This document shows positions 7,151 through 16,403 of a DNA stretch of 64,000 nt, one piece after another. A program made the translations under genes and the position numbers. Position 1 is the stretch's first letter; the number at the start of each line of letters is the position of its first letter. The DNA comes from CADEED01 sp963842515. GTDB lineage: Bacteria; Pseudomonadota; Gammaproteobacteria; Steroidobacterales; Steroidobacteraceae. The notes beneath the pieces were generated by a model that had not been told where the DNA came from, searched no databases, and saw only the letters and a list, made by a program, of their open reading frames with translations. The DNA is taken from the NCBI GenBank assembly GCA_963842515.1, contig CAWJGO010000001.1, positions 1,458,937-1,522,936 on the forward strand, given 5' to 3'.

Positions 7151-9988
7151 GTGCTCAATCTTCTGACGCGGCTCTTCGGCAGTCGCAACGACCGCATCGT
7201 CCGTGGGTATGAAGCGGCGGTGCGCAAGGCGGCTGCTTTCGAGACCGCCCTGCAGGCATTGAGCGACGAAGCCCTGAGTGCGAAGACCGACGAATTCCGC
7301 AAGCGCCTGGCCGCGGGCGAGAAGCTCGCGGATGTGAGCTCCGAGGCCTTCGCGGTCGTACGCGAAGCCGCACGCCGCACGCTCAAGATGCGCCACTTCG
7401 ACGTGCAGCTCATCGGTGGGCTCACGCTCAACGACGGCCGCATCGCCGAGATGCGCACCGGCGAGGGCAAGACGCTGATGTCGACACTCGCCGCGTATCT
7501 CAACGCGCTCAGTGGCGAAGGCGTGCACGTCGTCACGGTCAACGAGTATCTCGCGCAGCGTGACGCGGACTGGATGTCGCCCATCTACCGCTTCCTCGGG
7601 CTGACCGTCGGCGTCATCAAGAATCAGCAGGACCCGACCGAGAAGCGCGCCGCCTACCGCTGCGACATCACCTACGGCACCAACAACGAATTCGGCTTCG
7701 ACTACCTGCGCGACAACCTGGCCTTCAGCCTCGACGATCGCGTGCAGCGCGGTCTCGTGTTCGCCATCGTCGACGAAGTCGATTCCATCCTCATCGACGA
7801 AGCGCGCACGCCGTTGATCATTTCCGGTCCGGCGGAAGAAAACGAAGACCTCTACATCAAGGTCAACACGCTGGTCCCGCGGCTCAAGAAGCAGAAGGGC
7901 GACGAAGACAGGCAAAGCGCGCCCGTCAAGGAAGGCCAGGAGCCCGAGTTCATCCCCGGCGACTACACGGTCGATGAAAAACAGAAGCAGACGCATCTCA
8001 CCGAAGCCGGCCACGAAACGGTCGAGGGGCTCATGGCCGAGGCCGGGCTGCTGCGCGAGGGCGAGAGTCTGTACGACCCGCAGAACATCCGGCTCATGCA
8101 TCACCTGAACGCGGCGCTGCGCGCGCATGCGATCTACAAGCGCGACGTCGAGTACATCGTGCGCGGCGGCGAGGTGATCATCGTCGACGAGTTCACCGGC
8201 CGCACCATGCCGGGCCGGCGCTGGTCCGACGGATTGCACCAGGCGGTGGAAGCGAAGGAAGGCGTGAAAGTGCGCGCCGAGAACCAGACCGTCGCCTCGA
8301 TCACCTTCCAGAATTACTTCCGTCTCTACAAGAAACTCTCGGGCATGACCGGCACGGCCGACACCGAGGCGCCGGAGTTCATGCAGATCTACGGCCTCGA
8401 AGTGGTCGTGATCCCCACGCACCGCCCGATGATCCGCAAGGACAACGCCGACTTCGTCTACCTCACGCAGTCCGACAAGTTCAAAGCCATCATCGAGGAC
8501 ATCGAAGATTGCGTGTCGCGCGAGCAGCCCGTGCTGGTCGGCACCACGTCCATCGAGACGTCGGAGCTGCTGTCCGGCGTGCTCAAGGAAAACAACATTC
8601 CGCACGAAGTGCTGAACGCCAAGCAGCACGAGCGCGAGGCGCACATCATCGAGAACGCCGGCATGCCGGGAAAAGTGACCATCGCCACGAACATGGCGGG
8701 TCGCGGCACCGACATCAAACTCGGCGGCAACAATGAAGCTGAGCTCGAGCAGGCGGCTGCCGCGGCAGGCGAAGCGGGCCTCGATGAAGTCACCGCCGCC
8801 CGCATCCGGGCGGACTGGCAGGAGCGGCACAACAAGGTGGTGGCTGCCGGCGGCCTGCACATCGTCGGCACCGAGCGTCACGAATCGCGCCGCATCGACA
8901 ATCAGCTGCGTGGCCGTTCGGGACGCCAGGGCGATCCGGGCTCGAGCCGCTTCTATCTATCGATGGAAGACAACCTCATGCGCATCTTCGGCGATCCGGC
9001 GCGCACCAAGCGGTGGCTGGCGCTCGCCGGCATGAAGGAAGGCGAGGTGATCGAGAGCGGCATGCTCACCAAGCAGATCGAGAAAGCGCAGCGCAAGGTC
9101 GAGTCGCACAACTTCGACGTGCGCAAGCAGTTGCTCACGTTCGACGACGTGGCCAACGATCAGCGCAAGGTCATCTACCAGCAGCGCACCGAGCTCATGG
9201 GCGCCGTCGATCTCGCCGATGCCATCCGCGGCATCCGCGCCGAGGTAGTCAGCGGCATCCTCGACACGCATCTGCCGGCCAACGTCAGCCACGAAGAGTG
9301 GAACCTCGAAGGACTGGCGGCGACCATTGCCAAGAGTTTCTCCACGCAGGTCGATCCGGCGCAGTGGCTCAAGGATCAGCCCGAGCTGGAAGAGGAAACG
9401 CTGCGCGGCCGCATCATCGGCGCCATCGATGCCATGTACGACGCCAAGGTGGAGCGCATCGGCGTGCCCATCATGCGGCACGTCGAGAAGGACATCATGT
9501 TGAAGGTGCTCGACCAGCAATGGCGCGAGCATCTCGGTGCCATGGATTACCTGCGCCAGGGCATCCATCTGCGCGGTTATGCGCAGAAAGATTATCGCTA
9601 CGAGTACAAGCGCGAGGCCTTCGAGCTGTTCGCCGCCATGCTCGAGCGCATCAAGTTCGAGACCGTCACGATTCTCGCCACGCTCGATGTGCAGGTGAAA
9701 AGTCCCGAGCAGATCGAGCGCGAAGAGGAAGCGCGCCGCGCACGGCTCAATCGCGCGCTGCAGGCGCAACATGCCGAGGCGGCGTCTCTGTCGCAACTCG
9801 GCTCCGCGGGCGATGAGCCACAGCAGCAGCCACCTCCTGGCGCACGTCAGGCACCGCCGCAGATGCCGCCGCAGCAGATGCAGCGGCCGGTGCGCGCCGC
9901 TCCCAAGGTGGGACGCAATCAGCCCTGCCCATGCGGCAGCGGCAAGAAATTCAAGAACTGCCACGGCGTACTCGAGGGAGTCGAGTAG
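7151..9988 (+). CDS. secA: Preprotein translocase ATPase SecA
   Basis: Motor ATPase that drives unfolded preproteins through SecYEG. The protein has 945 residues, slightly longer than the E. coli one. The start is GTG at 7151 with AAGGA at 7139-7143, and the N-terminus MLNLLTRLFGSRNDR matches the family. Motifs visible are Walker A MRTGEGKTLM, Walker B VDEVDSILIDEART, the GMTGTADTE and IATNMAGRGTDIKLGG helicase motifs, and QLRGRSGRQGDPGSSRFYLS. The C-terminus has a proline/glutamine-rich linker and a zinc-binding SEC-C tail (CPCGSGKKFKNCHG) that binds SecB and phospholipid. It is followed 1 base later by mutT. Confidence 0.98.
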   Translation: MLNLLTRLFGSRNDRIVRGYEAAVRKAAAFETALQALSDEALSAKTDEFRKRLAAGEKLADVSSEAFAVVREAARRTLKMRHFDVQLIGGLTLNDGRIAEMRTGEGKTLMSTLAAYLNALSGEGVHVVTVNEYLAQRDADWMSPIYRFLGLTVGVIKNQQDPTEKRAAYRCDITYGTNNEFGFDYLRDNLAFSLDDRVQRGLVFAIVDEVDSILIDEARTPLIISGPAEENEDLYIKVNTLVPRLKKQKGDEDRQSAPVKEGQEPEFIPGDYTVDEKQKQTHLTEAGHETVEGLMAEAGLLREGESLYDPQNIRLMHHLNAALRAHAIYKRDVEYIVRGGEVIIVDEFTGRTMPGRRWSDGLHQAVEAKEGVKVRAENQTVASITFQNYFRLYKKLSGMTGTADTEAPEFMQIYGLEVVVIPTHRPMIRKDNADFVYLTQSDKFKAIIEDIEDCVSREQPVLVGTTSIETSELLSGVLKENNIPHEVLNAKQHEREAHIIENAGMPGKVTIATNMAGRGTDIKLGGNNEAELEQAAAAAGEAGLDEVTAARIRADWQERHNKVVAAGGLHIVGTERHESRRIDNQLRGRSGRQGDPGSSRFYLSMEDNLMRIFGDPARTKRWLALAGMKEGEVIESGMLTKQIEKAQRKVESHNFDVRKQLLTFDDVANDQRKVIYQQRTELMGAVDLADAIRGIRAEVVSGILDTHLPANVSHEEWNLEGLAATIAKSFSTQVDPAQWLKDQPELEEETLRGRIIGAIDAMYDAKVERIGVPIMRHVEKDIMLKVLDQQWREHLGAMDYLRQGIHLRGYAQKDYRYEYKREAFELFAAMLERIKFETVTILATLDVQVKSPEQIEREEEARRARLNRALQAQHAEAASLSQLGSAGDEPQQQPPPGARQAPPQMPPQQMQRPVRAAPKVGRNQPCPCGSGKKFKNCHGVLEGVE

Positions 9989-9989
9989 C

Positions 9990-10400
9990 TTGTCGAAGTT
10001 GCGGCTGCGCGTAGTGGCCGCGGCGCTGTTCGACGCCGGCGGCCGCGTGCTCATCGCCGAACGTCCAGCCGGCAAACACATGGCCGGCTGGTGGGAATTC
10101 CCCGGTGGCAAGGTGGCGGCGGACGAGAGCGACGCGCAGGCGCTGGTGCGCGAGCTGCGCGAGGAACTCGGCGTCGAAGCGCAACTCGACCACGAAGTGA
10201 TGACGCTGTCGCACGACTATCCGGACCGCGTGGTCGATCTCGTCTTGTGGCGTGTGTCCTGGGACGGCGTGCCGCGCGGCCTCGATGGGCAGCAACTCAA
10301 ATGGGTGGACTGCGAATCACTCGGCGCCGAGCGCCTGCTGCCGGCGGATCGCCCCTTCATCGCCGCATTGCAGTTGCTATCATCGCCCGCACATTCCTGA
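9990..10400 (+). CDS. mutT: 8-oxo-dGTP diphosphatase MutT (Nudix hydrolase)
   Basis: Removes oxidised GTP/dGTP from the nucleotide pool, preventing A:T to C:G transversions. A full Nudix box is present: GGKVAADESDAQALVRELRE followed by ELGV (GX5EX7REUXEEXGU pattern). The best start is TTG at 9990, one base after the secA stop and about 9 bases after GAGGGAG, giving 136 residues that begin with the usual LRVVAAALFDAGGRVLIAERP strand. The open frame extends upstream inside secA but that part is unlike MutT. secA-mutT is a common gammaproteobacterial pair. Confidence 0.9.
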   Translation: MSKLRLRVVAAALFDAGGRVLIAERPAGKHMAGWWEFPGGKVAADESDAQALVRELREELGVEAQLDHEVMTLSHDYPDRVVDLVLWRVSWDGVPRGLDGQQLKWVDCESLGAERLLPADRPFIAALQLLSSPAHS

Positions 10401-10425
10401 CACGAATCCTCGACGGAAGAATCAC

Positions 10426-10809
10426 ATGGCCCAAGAACAGCAGCAGCTCCCGGATATCAAACTGGACGTCTCCCAGCTTTATCGCGAGGAGATCTTCACC
10501 GATCGCAAGGCAGGCACGTTGCGTCGCCTCGTTCCGGTGCTCGCCGATGGCAACACCGACACCACGCGTCATGTGCTGTATTCCGGCCAGACGCAATTGC
10601 TGACGCCGGCCGGCGTGTTGCCGCTGTCGTTCGAGATCGAAGCCGATTCGCTCGAGGATGCCTGCAACAAATTCCCCGACGCCGTGAAGATCGCGATCGA
10701 GCAGGCCATCGAGGAAGCGCGCGAGATGCGCCGCGAAGCCGCGTCACGCATCGTCGTGCCCGATGCCGGTGGCGTGCCCCCCGGCGGCGGTGGCCGCATC
10801 AAGCTTTAA
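10426..10809 (+). CDS. Conserved hypothetical protein, 127 aa
   Basis: I do not recognise this protein. It is acidic and soluble, with no signal peptide or membrane segment. It begins MAQEQQQLPDIKLDVSQLYR, contains a beta-rich middle (VLYSGQTQLLTPAGVLPLSFEIE) and a helical stretch (AVKIAIEQAIEEAREMRREA), and ends in a glycine/proline-rich tail. The ATG at 10426 follows a GGAAG site. The position directly after mutT and its clean codon use support a real gene. Its TAA stop overlaps the first bases of a dispersed palindromic repeat. Confidence 0.75.
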   Translation: MAQEQQQLPDIKLDVSQLYREEIFTDRKAGTLRRLVPVLADGNTDTTRHVLYSGQTQLLTPAGVLPLSFEIEADSLEDACNKFPDAVKIAIEQAIEEAREMRREAASRIVVPDAGGVPPGGGGRIKL

Positions 10810-10846
10810 TGGGGTCAGACCCCATTTGCTAGCAAAAGGGGCCGGA
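10808..10846 (+). repeat. 39-bp dispersed palindromic repeat, copy 1
   Basis: Contains the perfect palindrome-type core AATGGGGTCAGACCCCATT at 10808-10826, followed by a CTAG-containing spacer and a diverged half copy (AAAAGGGGCCGGA). It matches the reverse complement of 48027-48065 at 36 of 39 positions. It lies in the 42-base gap between two convergent genes, overlapping the stop codon of one and ending 5 bases before the stop of the other. Confidence 0.85.
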
Positions 10847-10851
10847 CCTCG

Positions 10852-13176
10852 CTATCTCGGCCCCGCCCCCATCTCGCGATCGAAAAACCGCACCAGGTTC
10901 CCGTGCACGTGCAAGCCGGTCGCGCTCTGTCGCACCAGCCCGTGTTTGCCGCCCGGATAGGTCATGAGATCGAACGGCTTCTGCAGATCCTGCAGCTTCT
11001 TCATGAGCACGGTGCTGTTGGCAAACAAGACGTTGTCGTCGGCCATGCCGTGCACCAGCAGCAGCGGCCGCTTGAGGCCCTGCGCATACTCGAGCACGTT
11101 GCTGCGCTGGTAGCCTTCGGGATTCGCGGCCGGAGTAGATAGATACCGCTCGGTGTAGTGCGTGTCGTACAGCGCCCAGTCGGTCACCGGCGCGCCCGCC
11201 ATTCCCGCCGCGAACGCATCCGGCGCCTGCATCAGGCACATCAGCGTCATGTAGCCGCCGTAGCTCCAGCCGAAAATGCCGATGCGCCGCGCGTCGACGA
11301 ACGGCAGGCCGCCGAGGAACTCCACGCCCTTCAGCTGATCCTGCACTTCGACCCCACCGAGCCGCCGCCCCAGCACGGTTTCGAACCGCGCGCCGCGCAG
11401 CCCCGTGCCGCGATTGTCGAGCGCGAACACCACGTACCCGTGCTGCACGAGGTATTGATGGAACAGGTCGCCCCAGGTGTTCTTCACACGCTGCACGCCC
11501 GGTCCGCCGTACACATCGATGAGCACGGGATAACGCTTGCCCGCCTCCAGACTTCGCGGCTTCATCAGTTTGTATTGCATCGCCTGGCCATCCGCGGCCG
11601 CGATCGTGCCGAACTCCGCGCGCACGTGCTCATCGCGGAACGGCGCATACGGATGCGTGCCGTCGAGCGAGTTCGGCAACATTGCCGACAGCACGCGGCC
11701 ATCCACGGTACGCAACTTCACGCTCTTCGGCGTGTTCACGTCCGAATGCGAGTCGACGAACACGCGCGCGTCCATCGACATGTTGATGCTGTGCCAACCG
11801 CCCCCTGCGGTCACGCGTTGCGGAGCGGCCGGCTCATCGAGCGATACCCAGAACAGCTGGCGTTCGGTGGGCGAGGGCAGGTTGGCGGTGAAGTACACGC
11901 GCCGCGCGCGCTCATCGACGGCGCGAATCGCCGCCTCCGGAGATTCACCCATCACCATGAACTCACCCGAGGTCAGCTGGCGCACCAGCTTGCCGTCGTT
12001 GCCGTAGAGGTACAGGTGCTGATAACCGTCGCGCGACGACGCCCAGATGAATTGCGAGCCGCGTTGCAGGAACGTGAGCTCGCGATGCAGCGGTACCCAA
12101 TGCGGGTCGCGCTCGGTGAGCAGTACCCGCCCGCGGCCCGAGAGTGCGTCGAAACGCAGCAGCTCGAGTGTTTTCTGATCGCGGCTCTGGCGCTGCACGG
12201 CAATGCCGCGGTTGTCGGGGAACCAGTCCACGCGCGGTAGATAGACGTCGGAGTTGTCGCCAAGGTCCAGTTGCTGCAGGCTGTCGGCCGCGAGGTCCGC
12301 GACGAACAGGTCCACGCGCGCGTTGCGCGCACCGGCGGCGGGATAGCGCTGACGCACCACCGTCGCCCCCACGGCCTGGATCTCGAACCGCTCCACCTCG
12401 GGCACCGCTGTCTCATCGACGCGCGCCAGCGCGATGTGGCGCTCGTCGGGCGACCACCAGTACCCGGTGTCGCGATCCATTTCTTCCTGGGCGATGAACT
12501 CGGCCATGCCGAAGCTCACGAGGTCGCCGCCTTCGCGAGTGATGGCACGTTCCTCGCCCGTCGCCAGATCGATGACGTACAGGTTCTGCTCGCGCACGAA
12601 GCTCACGAAATGCGAACGCGGCGAAAAACGTGCGTCGGTTTCATAGGCCTCGGTGGTGGTGAGCCGGCGTACCGCCTCAGCGGGTTTGCGCGCCAGATCG
12701 TAGACGTACAGATCGCCGTTCAGCGGAATCAGCAGGTGGCGGCTGTCCGGCGCGAAGCTGTATTCCACGATTCCCGAGTATGCCGAGGTGCGCTGGCGCT
12801 CGCGGCGGGCCTCCTCTTCGGGCGACAACGCCCGGTCCGCACCCGCCAGCGTGCGCGAGTCCACGAGCAGCCGGTCGCGCGAGGCGCGCACGTCGAACGC
12901 CCACAGATCGAACCGGTCCTTGTCGTCTTCACGGGCGCGCAGGTAGGCGATCAGCTTTCCGTCGGGCGAGATCTCCACGCCGCGCAAGGAAGGCCCCGAC
13001 AGGTCGGGTGCGGCAAACAAGCGCTCGAGGGTGAGTTTTTCGGCGCGCGCGGGCGCCGGCGCAGCCGCCACCAGCACCGCCGCAAGCGCAAAACCCAGGC
13101 CGCCAAGACGAGAAGAACACACGACGCGGCGAGAAGCCGCGCGTGCACCGTTTGCTACACTGCCGTTCAAAATCAT
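10852..13176 (-). CDS. S9 family dipeptidyl peptidase IV-like exported peptidase
   Basis: Serine peptidase of the prolyl oligopeptidase superfamily, DPP IV branch, expected in the periplasm or envelope and cleaving short peptides after proline or alanine. A signal peptide (GFALAAVLVAAAPAPARA) is followed by a seven- or eight-bladed DPPIV_N propeller and the alpha/beta hydrolase domain. The catalytic serine is in GWSYGGYM, the acid in HGMADDNV and the histidine in KHGLV. ATG at 13176 is used here; an in-frame GTG at 13122 would put the start directly before the signal peptide and may be the true one. It is divergent from another S9 peptidase gene (13192-15378), and its 3' end abuts a dispersed repeat. 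Confidence 0.9.
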   Translation of the reverse strand: MILNGSVANGARAASRRVVCSSRLGGLGFALAAVLVAAAPAPARAEKLTLERLFAAPDLSGPSLRGVEISPDGKLIAYLRAREDDKDRFDLWAFDVRASRDRLLVDSRTLAGADRALSPEEEARRERQRTSAYSGIVEYSFAPDSRHLLIPLNGDLYVYDLARKPAEAVRRLTTTEAYETDARFSPRSHFVSFVREQNLYVIDLATGEERAITREGGDLVSFGMAEFIAQEEMDRDTGYWWSPDERHIALARVDETAVPEVERFEIQAVGATVVRQRYPAAGARNARVDLFVADLAADSLQQLDLGDNSDVYLPRVDWFPDNRGIAVQRQSRDQKTLELLRFDALSGRGRVLLTERDPHWVPLHRELTFLQRGSQFIWASSRDGYQHLYLYGNDGKLVRQLTSGEFMVMGESPEAAIRAVDERARRVYFTANLPSPTERQLFWVSLDEPAAPQRVTAGGGWHSINMSMDARVFVDSHSDVNTPKSVKLRTVDGRVLSAMLPNSLDGTHPYAPFRDEHVRAEFGTIAAADGQAMQYKLMKPRSLEAGKRYPVLIDVYGGPGVQRVKNTWGDLFHQYLVQHGYVVFALDNRGTGLRGARFETVLGRRLGGVEVQDQLKGVEFLGGLPFVDARRIGIFGWSYGGYMTLMCLMQAPDAFAAGMAGAPVTDWALYDTHYTERYLSTPAANPEGYQRSNVLEYAQGLKRPLLLVHGMADDNVLFANSTVLMKKLQDLQKPFDLMTYPGGKHGLVRQSATGLHVHGNLVRFFDREMGAGPR

Positions 13177-13191
13177 TGTGGGAGTTTAGGG

Positions 13192-15378
13192 ATGGTCACC
13201 AATCCTCGCTACCGGATTGCACTCGTCGCGAGCGCATCGACGGTACTGCTCGCCGCATGCGCGATGGGACCGCAAGCCCAGCACGCGCCGCCCGCTCCGC
13301 AAACGCTCCAGTATCCCGCCACCACACGCGGTGACACGGTGGACGCTTATCACGGCGTGAGTGTGCCGGATCCGTATCGCTGGCTCGAAGATGCCAGCGC
13401 GCAAAGCACGCGTGACTGGGTGAGCGCGCAGAATTCCCTGGCGCAGCCGTATCTCGAACATCTGCCGCAGCGAGCCTGGTTCGGTGAGCGGCTCAAGCAG
13501 TTGTGGACCTACGAGCGCTTCGACGTGCCGCGCAGCGAAGGCGGCAAATATTTCTACACACGCAATGACGGCAAGCAGGATCAAAGCGTGCTGTACGTCG
13601 CCGACGCGCTCGACGCGCCGCCGCGCGTGCTCGTCGATCCGAACGGCAAGCGCGACGACGCCACCATCGCGCTGTCGCAGTGGGAGCCGAGCCCCGACGG
13701 CAAGGTGCTCGCCTATGCGCTGTCCGACGGCGGCACCGACTGGAACACCTGGCACTTCCGCCGCGTCGCCGATGGCGTCGATCTGCCCGTGATTCTGAAA
13801 TTCAGCAAGTTCTGGCCGGTGTCCTGGGCGCGTGATAGTTCCGGCGTGTACTACAGCCGCTATCCACTCAAGGCGGGACAAACCGCCGAAGACGCCGAGC
13901 GCGGCGATGATGCGGGCCGGCCTGATGTGTACTTTCACGATCTCGATGAGCCGCAGACCGCCGATCGCCTCATCTACAACGTGACCGATCATCCGACGCG
14001 CGTGCCGTCGGCGCAGATCTCCGAGGACGGACGATATCTTCTAATTGGGTTGTTTGACGGTTATCAGACCAATGCCTATCTGCTGCAGGATTTGCGTAAG
14101 CCGGACGCGAAAGCGCAGCCGCTGCTCACTGCCTGGGATGCGCTCTATAGCTTTCTCGGATCGAAGGGCGACGAGCTCTATTTCCAGACCACGAATGCCG
14201 CGCCGCACGGTCGCGTGATCGCCATCGATGCGCGTGACCCCGCGCCCGCGAAGTGGCGCACCATCGTGCCGCACGGTGACATCACTATCGCCAATGCGGC
14301 GTATATCGGCGGACGCATCGTGGTCGAGTACACGCGCGACGCGCGCACCCTGGTGCGCTTGTTCGAGACGAGCGGCGCACCGGTGGGCGATGTGAAACTG
14401 CCCGGTCTCGGATCGGCCGGCGGCTTCGTGAGCAGCGGCAGCAATCCCGAGACTTTCTTTTTCTATACGGATTTCCTGACTCCGAAGCGCGTGATGCGAC
14501 TCGACGTTGCGTCCAATGCTGTTAGCGACTTCCGCAAGCCCAACGTGCCGGCGGATTTTGCGCCGTATGTCACCAACCAGGTGTTCTACACCAGCAAGGA
14601 CGGCACGCGCGTGCCCATGTTCATCACGCGCCGGCGCGATGCGCCGCGCGATGGCAACCAGCCGGTAATGCTGTACGGCTATGGCGGGTTCAACCTCACG
14701 CAGTCGCCGGCCTTCAGTCCGTCGATTCAGGCGTGGCTGGAAATGGGCGGCGTGTACGCCGTCGCCAACCTGCGCGGCGGCGGCGAGTATGGCGAGGCCT
14801 GGCACATGGCCGGCACGAAGCTGAACAAGCAGAACGTCTTCGATGACTTCATCGCGGCGGCGGAATATCTGATCCGCGAGAAGTACACGAATTCCAAACG
14901 ACTGGCGATTCTCGGCAAGAGCAACGGCGGGTTGTTAGTCGGCGCCGTGCTGACGCAGCGCCCGGATTTGTTTGGTGCTGCACTGCCCGGAGTCGGTGTC
15001 ATGGACATGCTGAGGTATCACACTGCCAGCGCCAACGCGCGCCAGTGGTCGAGCGACTTTGGCATTTCGGAAGATGCGGCCGAGTTCCGCGCGCTGCGCG
15101 CGTATTCGCCGGTGCATAACGTGAAGGCGAATACCTGCTATCCACCCACGCTCGTGACGACGGCCGATCGGGATGACCGGGTGGTGCCGTGGAACAGCTA
15201 TAAGTTTGCCGCCGAGATGCAGCGGCATCAGTCGTGTGCGAATCCCGTGTTGATCAGGATTGAGACGCGCGCGGGCCACGGTCCGGGCAAACCTGTGTGG
15301 ATGCAGATCGAGGATATCGCGGACCAGTTTGGGTTCGTCGCGAATGCGGTGGGGATGCCGGCGCCGGCTGCCAACTAG
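13192..15378 (+). CDS. Prolyl oligopeptidase family (S9A) lipoprotein
   Basis: Prolyl endopeptidase-type serine peptidase of 728 residues. The start at ATG 13192 gives a lipoprotein signal ending in LLAACAMG (lipobox cysteine), so the enzyme is probably anchored on the periplasmic side of a membrane. The N-terminal propeller begins VDAYHGVSVPDPYRWLED, typical of S9A. The catalytic domain has the serine in GKSNGGLLVG (about S577), the aspartate in TADRDDRVVPWNSYKF and the histidine in RAGHGPGKP. The start codons of this gene and the divergent DPP IV-like gene (10852-13176) are 15 bases apart, so their promoters must overlap coding sequence unless the neighbour starts further in. Confidence 0.92.
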   Translation: MVTNPRYRIALVASASTVLLAACAMGPQAQHAPPAPQTLQYPATTRGDTVDAYHGVSVPDPYRWLEDASAQSTRDWVSAQNSLAQPYLEHLPQRAWFGERLKQLWTYERFDVPRSEGGKYFYTRNDGKQDQSVLYVADALDAPPRVLVDPNGKRDDATIALSQWEPSPDGKVLAYALSDGGTDWNTWHFRRVADGVDLPVILKFSKFWPVSWARDSSGVYYSRYPLKAGQTAEDAERGDDAGRPDVYFHDLDEPQTADRLIYNVTDHPTRVPSAQISEDGRYLLIGLFDGYQTNAYLLQDLRKPDAKAQPLLTAWDALYSFLGSKGDELYFQTTNAAPHGRVIAIDARDPAPAKWRTIVPHGDITIANAAYIGGRIVVEYTRDARTLVRLFETSGAPVGDVKLPGLGSAGGFVSSGSNPETFFFYTDFLTPKRVMRLDVASNAVSDFRKPNVPADFAPYVTNQVFYTSKDGTRVPMFITRRRDAPRDGNQPVMLYGYGGFNLTQSPAFSPSIQAWLEMGGVYAVANLRGGGEYGEAWHMAGTKLNKQNVFDDFIAAAEYLIREKYTNSKRLAILGKSNGGLLVGAVLTQRPDLFGAALPGVGVMDMLRYHTASANARQWSSDFGISEDAAEFRALRAYSPVHNVKANTCYPPTLVTTADRDDRVVPWNSYKFAAEMQRHQSCANPVLIRIETRAGHGPGKPVWMQIEDIADQFGFVANAVGMPAPAAN

Positions 15379-15393
15379 CGAGCATAAGTCGGC

Positions 15394-16196
15394 TCAGTAG
15401 TGCGTCAGTCGTACCCGATTCAGCGCAGCATCGATGAGCGTGGCCGCGTAATCATTGTCTACTCGGGCCGGCGTACCGAAGGTCATTCCGCTTCGCCAGC
15501 TTTCCGGTGCTTCCGGATGTATTCCCGAGAGGAGCACCCATCCCACACCAACCGAACCTTGCACGATGGCAGGCGTTTGTCGGGATACCTGGCAACTACG
15601 TCGCCCCAACCCATGAGCTGCGGACCGTCTTCTCAGCAGTAATCGAAGGTGGATGAGCCCACAACGGCAACTGCCACGGTAGCCTTGCGGACCTCGCGGC
15701 CTTGCGGGACATAGAAGAACGCCGCCGGTGAGATTGAGCCATTGTAGGGAGAGTTTCCGGCGAAGAATGCGCCCGCGCATATGACGAGGTAGTTCAATCC
15801 ACCCTGTACTGAATCGCGAATCGTCGCTGTCGTGCTCGGCGTCAGCCCACTGCCGATCTGCTCGAAGTTACCGCCTGGAACAATCAACAGGCGATAGGCG
15901 CGAAGCTGAGCTTTGCTCATTGCATTCAGCTGCCGCGAATTCACACGGGTATAGCCGAAGTGGTTGTCATCCAGAATAGTTTCGAGGGCGGCGACATCAT
16001 TGGGTGACGTCCCATCACCGCTGAACAATAAAATCGCATGGGAGTCATTCGTGGGTGACGCGCGATCGGTCGGCGAACATGCAACGAGGGAAACAATACC
16101 AAGAGCGACCGAGAGGGCCTTGAGGATGCGGAGCGCGAGCGCAGCTCGCGCCAGTTCATGCGCGATGCGAACTGGAGAGTTCTTAGCAAGCCACAT
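15394..16196 (-). pseudogene. Broken BPL-N/glutamine amidotransferase-like lipoprotein gene (nonsense plus frameshift)
   Basis: The 5' part, from ATG 16196, encodes a lipoprotein signal (LSVALGIVSLVACS) followed by a class I amidotransferase-like fold with LLIVPGGNFEQIG and LNYLVICAGAF, as in BPL-N domain proteins. The frame stops at TGA 15633-15635. Directly beyond the stop the same frame continues with sensible sequence (EDGPQLMGWGDVVARYPD). After a one-base deletion near 15575-15580 a second frame gives TPAIVQGSVGVGWVLLSG and HPEAPESWRSGM, then DNDYAATLIDAAL, ending at 15394. Joined, these make one continuous domain, so the gene carries a stop (probably TGG to TGA) and a frameshift. Sequencing error is the alternative explanation. 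The exact start is uncertain. Confidence 0.75.
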
Positions 16197-16403
16197 AAGC
16201 AACCATTGGAAGGTTCGAACGGCCATCCAAGATAATTCGAGTTTGCAACTGGTGATGGTCGCAATGTACGCGACGACTGGAGAGCTCGTGCACCCACCAG
16301 TCCCCAGCACCGTAGCATCGGTTTCACCCCGATCGCGATTGACGACGGCACGAGAGGAGCCGCGACCTGACACCAGCGCCGCGCAGCGGGCTCGCAGGTG
16401 AGC

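Noticed and set aside
5921..8881. A 986-codon open frame on the minus strand opposite the M23 gene and secA
   Set aside because: It lies entirely antisense to two well-identified genes, has the histidine/arginine/aspartate-rich composition of a mirrored GC-rich frame, and shows no domain.
12271..13191. Upstream extension of the prolyl oligopeptidase frame to 1035 codons
   Set aside because: It overlaps the divergent DPP IV gene; the lipoprotein signal starting at 13192 marks the true N-terminus.
15400..15642. An 80-codon plus-strand ORF downstream of the prolyl oligopeptidase gene
   Set aside because: It is antisense to the 3' end of the decayed BPL-N gene, whose protein-level similarity is convincing.
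16141..16200. A remnant of a transposase gene near the 5' end of the BPL-N pseudogene (out-of-frame MNWRELRSRSA stretch)
   Set aside because: Too short and not matched by neighbouring sequence; no inverted ends or target duplication seen.
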